Origin: Flavivirga spongiicola
Lineage (GTDB): Bacteria > Bacteroidota > Bacteroidia > Flavobacteriales > Flavobacteriaceae
DNA length: 64,000 bases
Assembly: GCF_030540825.1 (NCBI RefSeq)
Contig: NZ_JAUOEO010000001.1
Location: 4,539,001 to 4,603,000, forward strand
Reading direction: 5' to 3'
Positions 10,701-19,025 of the stretch are shown here, piece by piece; position 1 is the stretch's first letter; every line of letters begins with the position of its first letter. The position numbers were made by a program, and so were the translations under genes. The notes under the pieces were generated by a model. The model saw only the letters and a program-made list of their open reading frames with translations, ran no database searches and was not told the origin of the DNA.

Positions 10701-11037
10701 CTGTAGAAAGAACAAAGGAGACATTGCTATTAGAAAAAGTTCGCTGTAGCAATTTAGCTATTTGAATCTCACCTTTTTTTAATTGAACTTTAGGCATATC
10801 TTTAAATTGCCTTTTATGATAAACAAAATTAAAATCGGTTTGCTTTTTAATAATTTTAAATACCTGATCAATAGTAACTAATTGATCTTTTTCTATTATT
10901 ACTTTTTTTTGAGAAAACGAGTTTTCTGTGTTCAGACAAAAAACGGTTGTGCACATTAAAAAGATAAATGTTCTCATAATCATTACTAGAAGCCGTTTTC
11001 TAACTAGAGAACGGACATTAATTAATTTAATTTCCAT
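7783..11037 (-). CDS. SusC/RagA-family TonB-dependent outer-membrane transporter with STN domain
   Basis: 1084 residues. Order: signal sequence (to about residue 42), STN domain (about 45-110, DFNFVYHKRQFKDMPKVQLK), carboxypeptidase-regulatory-like beta domain (about 140-225, GLVTDNFSQPLPGATILIKG), TonB plug (about 230-345, with DIDRIEIIKGAAAAAIYGSR) and a 22-strand barrel ending in the typical terminal phenylalanine (NVNF). The STN domain marks a transducer that signals through FecR to an ECF sigma factor, both of which lie directly upstream. Together with SusD it forms the surface import complex for a glycan, probably GlcNAc-containing given the downstream NagZ-like enzyme (inference). Confidence 0.93.
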   Translation of the reverse strand: MEIKLINVRSLVRKRLLVMIMRTFIFLMCTTVFCLNTENSFSQKKVIIEKDQLVTIDQVFKIIKKQTDFNFVYHKRQFKDMPKVQLKKGEIQIAKLLQRTFSNSNVSFVLSTDNTIIIKEEKAIINSNPTREEIQQKLVNGLVTDNFSQPLPGATILIKGKSIGATTDFDGKFSIEAAVSDVLVFSYVGFLTKEMVLTNANIGSIKVSMQEDILQLDELVITGTSVLTKKRQLGNAISSIKSSAIKSSGSQDVTAALSGKLPGALVNQNSGNPAGGVSVTLRGASTVFGSSDPLYVLDGVIVDNSSTELLPLGGYAQNRLVDLNTNDIDRIEIIKGAAAAAIYGSRASNGVVQIFTKRGASGETKISFSSSIKVNQLRKQIEENQEPFQFEAPGSSVLVPVERFRMQDRIFRDAYGTNNNISISGGDDNTQFYTSGSFSKNGGIIKNTDFKRYTLRANVDEKINDWLKASVSTHYSISDSKELPNGGMLAPGEFFGVLTGFAFLNTNYDPDRQPDGSYINNLGFTLAANPVAAIENYDFRQKTNRFIGSLRLEASLSENLNLEYILGYDGSSSRATAFIPVGILPKVTGWSRTAEKTSLLLNNDLNIQYSLDLTENIKSVSSLGFTQQYERTTILSNTADRLSPSIQSTTGGSIIARTDLRSERSIRGGYFQQTLNFSDRFFLTGAVRLDQASTFGVNERTQFYPKASFSYLLSDEAFWKKSLGKVFNVFKLRSSYGEAGNLTALSAFDKLTNYNPVPIGGQTGFAPDAQSGNLDIKPERQKEIEIGFDASTFDGRLGIEFSWFDVKVEDLLLSRVLAPSTGFSRRLENVGTLTNKGFEILLKGQIARTKDFSWDVTAIYSKNKNEVNDIEGGQLILPDIFDQAVVAQNGEAIGVFSGTYFIRDANGAISTDAGGLPITSTDKRIIGDPNPEWTGSLINEIRYKNWRLRTQFDAVMGFDVFNWTDRLNSFTDLFGGGRRDAQEIRGELPRGYNGATFQTFERYVEDGSFVKLRELSLAYNFNLKSENIDNITVTLTGRNLFSIDDYSGWDPEVSSFGQRNGFRGMDFNEVPIPRTIELGVNVNF

Positions 11038-11134
11038 AAATTTGTTTGGTGTTAGTTATACATTAGTTTAATTAATACAATATGAGGGACGAGGTTTGTG
11101 ACACCGCGAAATGTTTTGACTTCGTTCCCTTTTT

Positions 11135-12310
11135 TTATTCTAATACTACTTTTTTATCAGCAATCTCAAAGTTTTTAATAACTCCAGAATTTTTAATACT
11201 AATAAGTATTTTTTCTAAACTTTGATTTTTCCTTAATACTCCTACAAACTCTTCATTTTCAATTAATTTGTTTTTAATTATTATATCGACATCATACCAT
11301 CGAGATAATACTTTCATCATATCTTTAAGTGGTTTATTTTCAAAACTAAACACACCTTCTTTCCATGATATTTCTCCATAAACATCAATCTTTTTAACTA
11401 TAGTTGTATTCGTATTAAGGTTTAAGTTTAATTGTTGGGTTGGTATTAAGCTTTGTTTTCTGTTATCTATACTTACATCAACTTTACCTTCTACCAGTGT
11501 GGTATAAATATTAGTTTCATCTTTATATGCTTTAATGTTAAATTCTGTACCTAATACTTCTATTTCCTGAGATTTATTAAATACCTTGAATTTTGCTCCC
11601 CCATGTTCAGTACTCGGAGAGACATCGAAATAAGCTTCGCCGTATATCAACTCAACTTGTCTAGTCTTTCCATGGTTAAAAGCTACAGGGTATTTTAATT
11701 GGGTTTCAGAATTTAACCAAACTTTAGTCCCATCAGATAACTCTATAAAAAATTGACCTCCTCTAGGAATGGTTAAATAATTGTGAACTATCTCTTTAGT
11801 ATTTCTTTTACTAGAAGCATAAATAATCTCTTCCCCATTGCTTTCCACATTTGTAGTTTTAAAGTTTTTTCCTTTTTGTAATTCTACTATTGAACCGTCT
11901 TCTAGAGTAAGAATTGCTTTGTCTGTACCTGTTTGAATGGTATTATTAACTATAATTGGAATCTCTTCTTGTGGATTATTAAATAGATTATCTCTCAGTA
12001 AATAGCTTGTAGATAGTATACCAATCACAACAGCGGCAGCGGCATATTTCCAAATGCTGTGCTTAGATCTTTTTCCCCGTTTCGAATCTGATAGGATATT
12101 CTTGATAATTTGATTAGAAGTAGCTTCATCTACCTTTGAAATTTCATAAAACAACTCAAAGACATTTTCTACAGTTGGAAAGTCTTTTGTTTTTTTTGCT
12201 GCTTGGAAATAACTTACAACGCTATCAATCTCTATTTGACTACAATCGTCCTTCAAAAACTTTAGGAGTAATTCCTTAATTTTTATATTATCTTCCATAT
12301 TATCTTCCAT
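11135..12310 (-). CDS. FecR-family anti-sigma factor
   Basis: 391 residues. An N-terminal cytoplasmic helical domain (1-80) is followed by one membrane segment (about residues 86-105, IWKYAAAAVVIGILSTSYLL), the periplasmic FecR domain with LTIPRGGQFFIELSDGTKVW and YGEAYFDVS, and a C-terminal DUF4974-type secretin-like domain. It should hold the ECF sigma factor encoded just upstream until the STN domain of SusC signals substrate. The start is doubled: a 12-bp tandem repeat gives MEDNMEDN, so translation could begin at either methionine. Confidence 0.92.
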   Translation of the reverse strand: MEDNMEDNIKIKELLLKFLKDDCSQIEIDSVVSYFQAAKKTKDFPTVENVFELFYEISKVDEATSNQIIKNILSDSKRGKRSKHSIWKYAAAAVVIGILSTSYLLRDNLFNNPQEEIPIIVNNTIQTGTDKAILTLEDGSIVELQKGKNFKTTNVESNGEEIIYASSKRNTKEIVHNYLTIPRGGQFFIELSDGTKVWLNSETQLKYPVAFNHGKTRQVELIYGEAYFDVSPSTEHGGAKFKVFNKSQEIEVLGTEFNIKAYKDETNIYTTLVEGKVDVSIDNRKQSLIPTQQLNLNLNTNTTIVKKIDVYGEISWKEGVFSFENKPLKDMMKVLSRWYDVDIIIKNKLIENEEFVGVLRKNQSLEKILISIKNSGVIKNFEIADKKVVLE

Positions 12311-12444
12311 ATTATCTTCTATACACTTACTAATACGGGTGAGATGAAAGAGAGTACTACTCTTATATGGAGAAATTCAACATTTTTTAAAAAAATTCAA
12401 TAAATTACAGGTAAAATAACAAAGAAAGAATTACAGAATTAGCG

Positions 12445-13041
12445 CTAAAAAATTTTCAAAATCAATAATAAAGTAAAAGAAACATCTTGGTGTTCCTTAA
12501 AATAATTGCGTAAGGTCTCTAATGCCTTATTCATTTGAGATTTTACTGTGCTTGTAGAAATACCTAATTCCTTACCTATTTGATCATAGGTCATCCCTTT
12601 TTCCCTAGACATTTTAAAAATGGTTCTTCTCTTAGGAGGTAAACTTTCATATGCTTCTCTCTTGATACGCATAAAATCAGCTTCAATGACTTGCTTGTCT
12701 GAAGCCACGAATGATTTCTGACTTTGATAGAAAATAGCTCTTTTCATCTTTTCGTCATTGGCGGCTTTTTCCAAAAAATCAAAACATTTATTTCTAGTAA
12801 TAGTATAAAGAAAGGATTTAAAGGAGAGCGCCTCATCTAATGTTTCTCTTTTTTGCCATACTTTCATAAAAACATCTTGTAACATTTCTTCGGCATTAAC
12901 CCGAGATTTTAACAATTTTAAACTGTATCCATAGATTTTATTCTTATAGATATCATAAAGTTTTATAAAAGCCTTTTCATTGCCAGCAATAACTTGCTTA
13001 ACCAATAACTTTTCACTATGTGCTGCTTGATTTACCGACAT
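12445..13041 (-). CDS. ECF RNA polymerase sigma factor (FecI-like)
   Basis: 198 residues. Region 2 runs through IKLYDIYKNKIYGYSLKLL and ends in QDVFMKVWQKR; region 4 holds the helix-turn-helix with EKGMTYDQIGKELGIS and TSTVKSQMNKALETLR. It is paired with the FecR gene 134 bp downstream and the susCD-GH3 genes, all on the same strand, so it probably drives this operon when the SusC transducer signals. Confidence 0.93.
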   Translation of the reverse strand: MSVNQAAHSEKLLVKQVIAGNEKAFIKLYDIYKNKIYGYSLKLLKSRVNAEEMLQDVFMKVWQKRETLDEALSFKSFLYTITRNKCFDFLEKAANDEKMKRAIFYQSQKSFVASDKQVIEADFMRIKREAYESLPPKRRTIFKMSREKGMTYDQIGKELGISTSTVKSQMNKALETLRNYFKEHQDVSFTLLLILKIF

Positions 13042-13303
13042 TAGTTTTTAATAAAAAAACACTTTATTTAATTGTTACAATATGCGCCATACATTACAAT
13101 ATTAAGCAAATTTTATTAATACAGATAGTTTATTTTAAGGTCATGCTATGGAACACCGTTCTTAAAGGAAAGGAATATTTTAATTAGAAGTATTGTCTTT
13201 GGTTGTATTAAAAGAGGCCAAATACTATCTGCTAGCTTCAATAATTGGTCGTTTTAGTTTTCCATTGTTTTTATTTACTAAATTTCTATCTCTATCAAAA
13301 ATG

Positions 13304-13622
13304 TCAATCAGAGAATATTAGAAATGCTGTTGCACTAATACCAAACAATACCGCAATTATAAAAACTACAACCGCCCAATTAGGATAAATTTTAGCTTGG
13401 TTAATTTTATTGTTAAATCGATTTTAAAGGCGCTTCATTAGCTTTTAAGTGAGATGCCATTTCTTTTTGGTGTGAAAAAATTATAGTTTTATATTCCGAT
13501 AAATCCATCTTGATTTTGGTGTCATTTAATTGATTATTGATGTTTTCTAATTTCTCTATGTCATTTTTAAAATCATTGATTTCATTAACGAATAGTGCTG
13601 TTAATTCTTCTAATTTTGTCAT
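13304..13622 (-). pseudogene. DUF6730-like small coiled-coil/membrane protein of mobile elements, frameshifted
   Basis: The first frame (13622-13413) encodes MTKLEELTALFVNEIND... with a coiled-coil stretch and stops after APLKSI. Removing one A from the AAAA run near 13425 lets it continue as RFNNKINQAKIYPNWAVV, a hydrophobic helix (VVVFIIAVLFGISATAFLIF), and a stop at 13304. The joined product is about 106 residues, with an N-terminal helix and a C-terminal membrane anchor. That layout resembles the small proteins found next to mobilisation genes in flavobacterial elements (my recollection of DUF6730, not checked). Either a decayed gene or a sequencing error. Confidence 0.6.
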
Positions 13623-13649
13623 GATTTTTGTATTTAATAACCAATACCT

Positions 13650-13880
13650 TTATCGATTGCTTTTTTGATTATAAATTTGGTAATTTTTAATGCGAAGTAA
13701 TGGCTGTCTATTTGCCGATACAGAAAGTAAGTTTATAGCCTTTATAAAACTTTGAAGGTGGTATAAATTTGATACAATCATAATCAAAATAAATCCAGAT
13801 AGTATCAGGTAATTAATACTGAAATTCTCTTTTATAATTTTTATTGGATTGAAACCTGTTGCAGTAATAGATAAGCGCAC
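13650..13880 (-). CDS. Small hypothetical membrane protein (uncertain)
   Basis: 76 residues, beginning MRLSITATGFNPIKI, with a single hydrophobic segment at about residues 24-45 (NYLILSGFILIMIVSNLY). No family recognised. It is 27 bp upstream of the DUF6730-like remnant on the same strand, so the two may be pieces of one former mobile-element cluster. Its second half is formed by the mnmE-end-like direct repeat at 13707-13729 read in another frame, which argues that the C-terminus is not native. Confidence 0.3.
   Translation of the reverse strand: MRLSITATGFNPIKIIKENFSINYLILSGFILIMIVSNLYHLQSFIKAINLLSVSANRQPLLRIKNYQIYNQKSNR
13707..13729. repeat. Direct repeat copy 1, mnmE-3'-end-like (possible att core)
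   Basis: The 23 bases beginning TCTATTTGCCGATACA recur at 31760-31782 in the same orientation with one mismatch. Read on the minus strand they spell TTTCTGTATCGGCAAATAG, that is F-C-I-G-K-stop, the universal C-terminus of MnmE and a known integration target of genomic islands. The resident mnmE (52591) uses different codons at this spot. The two copies frame an 18-kb segment. Confidence 0.55.
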
Positions 13881-13970
13881 ATTATTTCCGATTAAAAAAT
13901 GTTAAGCTTTATGTATTCTTTTAAATCTCATATTTAGTGGTTCTCTTTTTTACAACAAAAACATAAAAGA

Positions 13971-13994
13971 AAAGGGTTGAAACCTCAACCCTTT
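13971..13994 (-). terminator. Rho-independent terminator
   Basis: Perfect 10-bp arms AAAGGGTTGA and TCAACCCTTT around a 4-base loop; on the minus strand the hairpin is followed by T-rich sequence (TTCTTTTATGTTTTT). It lies 140 bp beyond the last thioredoxin-lipoprotein gene (14134) and probably ends that transcript; the plus strand also has a T-run, so it could work both ways. Confidence 0.7.
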
Positions 13995-14133
13995 AATCTT
14001 TTTCTTATAGTCACTAATCTAAAGAAATAATAAAATTCAATAACCATTATAGTATTAATAGGCTAACGCTTTTTATCTGTATTAATCCTTTTTATATAAA
14101 TTACCCGGTTCAATACTTAACTATCATTCTTTA

Positions 14134-15513
14134 CTAAAGTTCCAAACTATTCAATAAAGTTCTCAACTCAGGCTGTGAAGATCTTGGCGCATCATTATCT
14201 ACAATATTACCTTCTGGGTCTAATAATATAAACCTTGGAATAGTAAATATTTTATATTCTTGAGTAAATTGAGATTTTAAGGCGTTGTCTGCCAATAGCT
14301 GATGCTCTGCATCCAACCCTTTTTCTTTTACCATAGCTTTCCATTTGTCTTTATCTTTTTGTGCATCAAAAGATAAGCCTACAAATGCTATGTTTTTACC
14401 GTGATATTCTTTTTCTATCTCTTTTATAAACGGTATTTCTTTTATACAAGGTGCACACCAAGTTGCCCAACAATCAAAGAACACATATTTACCTTTTAAG
14501 TCATCTAAAGACACCTTTTCTCCTGTAGCACTTTCATAATTAACAAACTTTGGTGAAGGTGATCCTGGTTCCAACTTCATAACATCTTTATAAAAAGTGG
14601 TTCCTTTTTCTTTAAATTCAGCATTTGTACAATACGTGATAAACTTATTATAAAGTGCTTTTTTATCTTCGGTGTTTACCAAAAACATTTCCAATGCGTT
14701 TGACAACATACCTCCCTTAACATAATCATTGCTTATATCATCATTAATCTTATCCATAACTTTTAACGGCATAGTACGTTTATCTGTTTTACCAAATTTA
14801 TTAGACGCATATGCTAATGAGTTATACATATATGTTCCAAATGTCTGTGAGTTCTTGAATAAAAACTCATCATTTAAATTCGCCTCCTGCTGCTTTTTTA
14901 TAAAGGTTTCTGGTAATTCTCCCTTATAAATCGACTCGAAATTACCCATAATCAAAAAAGTTCCATATTTTATATCTCCTACTTTAGTTTTATAATAATC
15001 GGGCTCTATTTGATCTTTGTACTTTTCTAGAATTGCCAAGCCATCCTTCTCAAACTGTATAAAGGTTTTCATAAATTTTGAGGGATCGTAGCTCCATATA
15101 TCTGGGCCAGACGCCAAAAAATTAGTTTCAAAAACCTTTTTTTCATTTAAATACTTCGTTTCTAAAGAATTAATACCGCCAATTGTAGGTGGCTCTAACA
15201 GGTTTGTGTAATTGTAAGCAATTTCCACTTCAGAGTTATTCTTAACATATACATAAACTTGTTTGGTTTTACGGCCGTCACCACAAACATACTCTCCTTT
15301 TTCAAGACCTCTTAGGGTATCTTTTGAAAAACCATTTTCATCAAGATGGATGTCCTTAACTTTTTCTCGAGTAGACGAAGAATAAAGTTCTATAATAGCA
15401 TTTTTTGCATTATTTGCCTGAATAGACAATAAGGTATAGTCTGTTTTTGGCTCTTGTTGTTTACAAGCTATAAATAATATAGCTGTAAATAATATTACAT
15501 ATTTTTTTTTCAT
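14134..15513 (-). CDS. Thioredoxin-fold lipoprotein, TlpA-like disulfide reductase (paralogue A)
   Basis: 459 residues. Leader MKKKYVILFTAILFIAC with lipobox cysteine C17; a beta-rich N-terminal domain (about 25-125, DUF4369-like); a helical middle (about 130-310); and a C-terminal AhpC/TlpA thioredoxin domain (about 318-455) with the active site W352-C-A-P-C356. It should act in the periplasm or on the outer membrane, reducing or reshuffling disulfides. Paralogues with the same length and the active site at residue 352 lie at 17623 and 20650. It follows the ThuA-like gene after 10 bases and is the last gene before a terminator. The partner or substrate is unknown. Confidence 0.87.
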   Translation of the reverse strand: MKKKYVILFTAILFIACKQQEPKTDYTLLSIQANNAKNAIIELYSSSTREKVKDIHLDENGFSKDTLRGLEKGEYVCGDGRKTKQVYVYVKNNSEVEIAYNYTNLLEPPTIGGINSLETKYLNEKKVFETNFLASGPDIWSYDPSKFMKTFIQFEKDGLAILEKYKDQIEPDYYKTKVGDIKYGTFLIMGNFESIYKGELPETFIKKQQEANLNDEFLFKNSQTFGTYMYNSLAYASNKFGKTDKRTMPLKVMDKINDDISNDYVKGGMLSNALEMFLVNTEDKKALYNKFITYCTNAEFKEKGTTFYKDVMKLEPGSPSPKFVNYESATGEKVSLDDLKGKYVFFDCWATWCAPCIKEIPFIKEIEKEYHGKNIAFVGLSFDAQKDKDKWKAMVKEKGLDAEHQLLADNALKSQFTQEYKIFTIPRFILLDPEGNIVDNDAPRSSQPELRTLLNSLEL

Positions 15514-15523
15514 CTATCTATTT

Positions 15524-16981
15524 TTATTTATCTCTTATTGTATTAATCATCCATTTATAACCTCCTGTTTCTGTAAAAAACAACTTGTCTCTGTTTTTCT
15601 TGAACCATTTTTGCCATAGTTTTACGGTAGTAAATGTTTCTTGAGTATAACGCAATAATAATCGTTGTGCTAATTCTGGTCGATCATTAGACTTCAACAT
15701 AAAAATACAGGTATCCAATAATTTAATATCGTTATTAGCTATTCCTAAATTTTGCAAATCTTTGTCAAACATAATTTTAAGAAAACCATCCGTTTTTTCA
15801 TCTGTAATCTCTTTTCGTAAACCCATGTACCCAGCGTTAGCTTCATAATAACTCAGGTAAGCATTCCAATCATCACCAAATTTTTGGAGCAATTGTTTTG
15901 GTACTTGTTGTAGATAATAAGCTCTATCTGGAAGCTTTGTTTCGTAATTCAAGATATATTTATTTTCTTCTTTTAGTGTTCCACCTAACTCTTTTATTTT
16001 CGCACTATTAAGCCTATCATGTGATTTCAGTTTATTCTTAATTTCATAAGTATAAGCTTTATCCGTAGCACTGTAAACAAAATTTAAAGCTAATGATCTT
16101 GGTTGTTTTAAACGCTTAACAAATGGTTTCTGACCTTTGAAATTAGAGATATAATGAATGGAGTTGATTAAAGCTAGTTTACCACTTTCTGTTAAATGAC
16201 GTGGATCTGCTCTATATCCCCATTGAAAAAAGTTTCCGTGACGCCCAATGGAAACAGCTTCCACCATCTTAATACTTGGTCCACAGGCAATGGTTTCAGC
16301 ATCAGGAGAATCATCGAAACCTGGCAAGGCAACTATACCAGGTGGATATTTTTTTAAATCCACATCTTGCATCTTTAACATCGGCATTTTTTCAGGTAAA
16401 TTTCTTCCTGAAAAATATACATGAACAGATTGGTTTGGTGCCCTCATTTCTGTATCAGTCTTTATTGGAAGTTTATAAGGTGTAGAAAAAACAGGATGAT
16501 TTTCATCAAAATAATAAGCATGAGAATCTAAACAATTACACAACACTTGAATTTTTGATTTCTTTTCACTTAAAATAGGACCTGCAACTCCAGCTATTAG
16601 AATTGTTGGTTTGTCGTAATTATCACTTATATATTTTAAATCCCAACCACTCTCTGTTAACTCTCCATTTAATTGACGAGGAACAGCATCAAAAACCACT
16701 ACATCATATTTTTTAGTTAATCCTTCATTATATTCTTCTCCATAAACCAAATCAACAGTATTAAAATACTTCTGAAAGAATTCATGAAATACTTTAGCTC
16801 GTTCCGGTATAATATCTTCCTTCCATATCTTATCGCCTAAAGAATTTGCAAACATGTAACGGTTAGGTGTTTCTGGATTTTGACCTACATAAAGTACTTT
16901 TAAATCTGATTTTTTAATGCTTTGAGCCTGTATTGGTAATACAAATAGCACTATCAATAATAGAATAACTGTTTTTTTCAT
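15524..16981 (-). CDS. Secreted protein with ThuA-like/glutamine-amidotransferase-like N-terminal fold (function unknown)
   Basis: 485 residues with a cleavable signal peptide (MKKTVILLLIVLFVLPIQAQ). Residues 25-300 start with KVLYVGQNPETPNRYMFANS and YDVVVFDAVPRQLN, a Rossmann-like pattern resembling the ThuA / class I amidotransferase-like superfamily, and include CNCLDSHAYYFDENHPVF and GRHGNFFQWGYRADPRHLT. The C-terminal 180 residues are helical and unfamiliar (KLWQKWFKKNRDKLFFTETG). No catalytic triad can be assigned confidently. It sits between a DsbD-alpha-like gene and a thioredoxin lipoprotein with 10-12 bp gaps, taking the slot that FG-GAP genes occupy in the two neighbouring modules, so a role in the same envelope pathway is likely (inference). 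Confidence 0.6.
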   Translation of the reverse strand: MKKTVILLLIVLFVLPIQAQSIKKSDLKVLYVGQNPETPNRYMFANSLGDKIWKEDIIPERAKVFHEFFQKYFNTVDLVYGEEYNEGLTKKYDVVVFDAVPRQLNGELTESGWDLKYISDNYDKPTILIAGVAGPILSEKKSKIQVLCNCLDSHAYYFDENHPVFSTPYKLPIKTDTEMRAPNQSVHVYFSGRNLPEKMPMLKMQDVDLKKYPPGIVALPGFDDSPDAETIACGPSIKMVEAVSIGRHGNFFQWGYRADPRHLTESGKLALINSIHYISNFKGQKPFVKRLKQPRSLALNFVYSATDKAYTYEIKNKLKSHDRLNSAKIKELGGTLKEENKYILNYETKLPDRAYYLQQVPKQLLQKFGDDWNAYLSYYEANAGYMGLRKEITDEKTDGFLKIMFDKDLQNLGIANNDIKLLDTCIFMLKSNDRPELAQRLLLRYTQETFTTVKLWQKWFKKNRDKLFFTETGGYKWMINTIRDK

Positions 16982-16992
16982 TTTAATTCTAT

Positions 16993-17508
16993 TTAATTTA
17001 CTGTTAATTTTAATTCTTTTGATATTTCATTTGGAGCTAAACAATGATATGGGTCACAAGGCTGAAAAGTTAGGGTAGCTTTAATTGGATGTTCTCCTGC
17101 TTCAAATTTTCCATCTAATTCATAAACAAAAATGAGATTCCCTTTATAAATCATAATGTTTGGGTCAGCTTCATAGCCCTTAATTTTAGGTTCTTTAATT
17201 AAGTTAACGGTTATTCCTTCTGGTACTTCAATTTTCAATTCAGATTGTATAAAATAACCTCCTTCAGGTACATAGGCATAAATATGCCAGTTGTTATGTA
17301 TAACTGTTTTTACTATTAACTTTGTTGTTTCACCTTCTGAAATACTACTCTTTACCAAAGTAGCATTCATACTTACTGGTTCTTCTGAAGTTGTTTGCTT
17401 TAGTTGAATATTGTCAATAACACTTGAATAAATACTCGTTTGTGGTGCTTCTTGTCCTAAACATGTTAGACTTAAGAATAAAGCATAAAGTCCAAATAGA
17501 TTTTTCAT
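16993..17508 (-). CDS. DsbD alpha-domain-like periplasmic thiol protein
   Basis: 171 residues with signal peptide (MKNLFGLYALFLSLTCLGQ). The body matches the N-terminal immunoglobulin-like domain of the thiol:disulfide interchange protein DsbD: HNNWHIYAYV and, near the C-terminus, FQPCDPYHCLAP with C151 and C156 (C-x4-C; E. coli DsbD has C-x5-C). In DsbD this cysteine pair passes electrons to periplasmic substrates. Here the domain stands alone, without the membrane and thioredoxin parts; the separate thioredoxin lipoproteins next to it could supply the latter. A paralogue lies at 23378. First gene of a DsbD-alpha/ThuA-like/thioredoxin trio with 10-12 bp spacing. Confidence 0.75.
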   Translation of the reverse strand: MKNLFGLYALFLSLTCLGQEAPQTSIYSSVIDNIQLKQTTSEEPVSMNATLVKSSISEGETTKLIVKTVIHNNWHIYAYVPEGGYFIQSELKIEVPEGITVNLIKEPKIKGYEADPNIMIYKGNLIFVYELDGKFEAGEHPIKATLTFQPCDPYHCLAPNEISKELKLTVN

Positions 17509-17572
17509 TTTTTTATTGATTGCGTGAAAATCGTTAACTATTTATGTTGTAAAATCTTATAGATATCCTAAA

Positions 17573-17601
17573 CAAAAAGCACCTTGGTTTCCCAACGTGC
17601 T
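17573..17601 (-). terminator. Rho-independent terminator
   Basis: Hairpin with 10-bp arms at 17578-17587 and 17592-17601 (one mismatch) around a 4-base loop, followed on the minus strand by TTTTTG. It lies just beyond the stop of the thioredoxin gene at 17623 and separates it from the DsbD-alpha-like gene downstream, so the 14.1-17.5 kb trio probably has its own promoter or relies on read-through. Confidence 0.65.
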
Positions 17602-17622
17602 CCTAATTTTTGAAATTATCAA

Positions 17623-19005
17623 TTACAATTCCAAACTATTCAATAATGATCTTATTTCTTCACCACTCGATGGTCTTGGCGCATCATTATCCACAATGTT
17701 ACCTTCGGGATCCAATAATATAAACCTTGGAATAGTAAATATTTTATATTCTTGAGTAAATTGTGATTTTAAGGCATTGTCTGCTAGTAATTGATGTTCG
17801 GCATCCAACCCTTTTTCTTTTACCATGGCTTTCCATTTGTCTTTATTTTTTTGTGTATCAAAAGATAGACCTACAAATGCTATGTTTTTACCGTGATATT
17901 CTTTTTCTATTTCTTTTAAAAACGGTATTTCTTTTATACAAGGCGCACACCAGGTTGCCCAACAATCAAAAAACACATATTTACCTTTAAGGTCGTCCAA
18001 GGAAACCTTTTCTCCTGTGGCACTTTCATAATTAACAAACTTTGGTGATGGTGATCCTGGTTCCAACTTCATTACATCTTTATAAAAAGTAGTTCCTTTT
18101 TCTTTAAATTCAGCATTTGTACAATACGTGATAAACTTATTATAAAGTGCTTTTTTATCTTCGGTGTTTACCAAAAACATTTCCAATGTGTTTGACAACA
18201 TACCACCCTTAACATAATCATTAGTTATATCATCATTAATCTTATCCATAACTTTTAACGGCATAGTACGTTTATCTGTTTTACCAAATTTATGAGACGC
18301 ATATGCTAAATAATTATATGCATATGATCCAAATGCCGCTGAATTCTTGAATAAAAACTCATCATTTAAATTGGCCTCCTGCTGCTTTTTTATAAAGGTT
18401 TCTGGTAATTCTCCCTTATAAATCGACTCGAAATTACCCATAACTTGAAACGTTCCATACTTTATATCTCCTACTTTAGTTTTATAATAATCGGGCTCTA
18501 TTTGATCTTTGTACTTTTCTAGAATTGCCAAGCCATCCTTCTCAAACCGTAGGAAGGTTTTCATGAATTTTGTGGGATCGTAGTTCCACATATCTGAATG
18601 AGGTGCAAAAAAATTAGTATCAAATAATTTTTTTTCATTTAAAAACTTAGTTTCTACGCAATTAATACCGCCAATTGTTGGTGGCTCTAACAGGTTTGTG
18701 TAATTGTAAGCAATTTCCACTTCAGAGTTATTCTTAACATATACATAAACTTGTGGGGTTTTACGGCCGTCACCATAAACATACTCTCCTTTTTCAAAAT
18801 CTCTTAAGGTATCTTTTGAAAAACCATTTTCGTCAAGATGGATGTCCTTAACTTTTTCTCGAGTAGACGAAGAATAAAGTTCTATAACAGCATTTTTTGC
18901 ATTCTTTGCCTGAATAGACAATAAGGTATAATCAGTTTTTGATTCTTGTTGTTTACAAGCTATAAATAGTATAGCTGTTACTAATATCACATTTATTTTT
19001 TTCAT
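17623..19005 (-). CDS. Thioredoxin-fold lipoprotein, TlpA-like (paralogue B)
   Basis: 460 residues, lipobox MKKINVILVTAILFIAC, active site W352-C-A-P-C356. Nearly the same protein as paralogue A (14134) along its whole length, with scattered differences in the N-terminal half (for example TKFLNEKKLFDTNFFAPHSD) and an almost identical thioredoxin domain. The extreme C-terminus differs (RPSSGEEIRSLLNS). It follows the FG-GAP gene at 19026 by 20 bp and ends the transcript at a terminator. Expected role: envelope disulfide reduction or isomerisation. Confidence 0.87.
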   Translation of the reverse strand: MKKINVILVTAILFIACKQQESKTDYTLLSIQAKNAKNAVIELYSSSTREKVKDIHLDENGFSKDTLRDFEKGEYVYGDGRKTPQVYVYVKNNSEVEIAYNYTNLLEPPTIGGINCVETKFLNEKKLFDTNFFAPHSDMWNYDPTKFMKTFLRFEKDGLAILEKYKDQIEPDYYKTKVGDIKYGTFQVMGNFESIYKGELPETFIKKQQEANLNDEFLFKNSAAFGSYAYNYLAYASHKFGKTDKRTMPLKVMDKINDDITNDYVKGGMLSNTLEMFLVNTEDKKALYNKFITYCTNAEFKEKGTTFYKDVMKLEPGSPSPKFVNYESATGEKVSLDDLKGKYVFFDCWATWCAPCIKEIPFLKEIEKEYHGKNIAFVGLSFDTQKNKDKWKAMVKEKGLDAEHQLLADNALKSQFTQEYKIFTIPRFILLDPEGNIVDNDAPRPSSGEEIRSLLNSLEL

Positions 19006-19025
19006 TTTATTACGTTTTTATTTTA

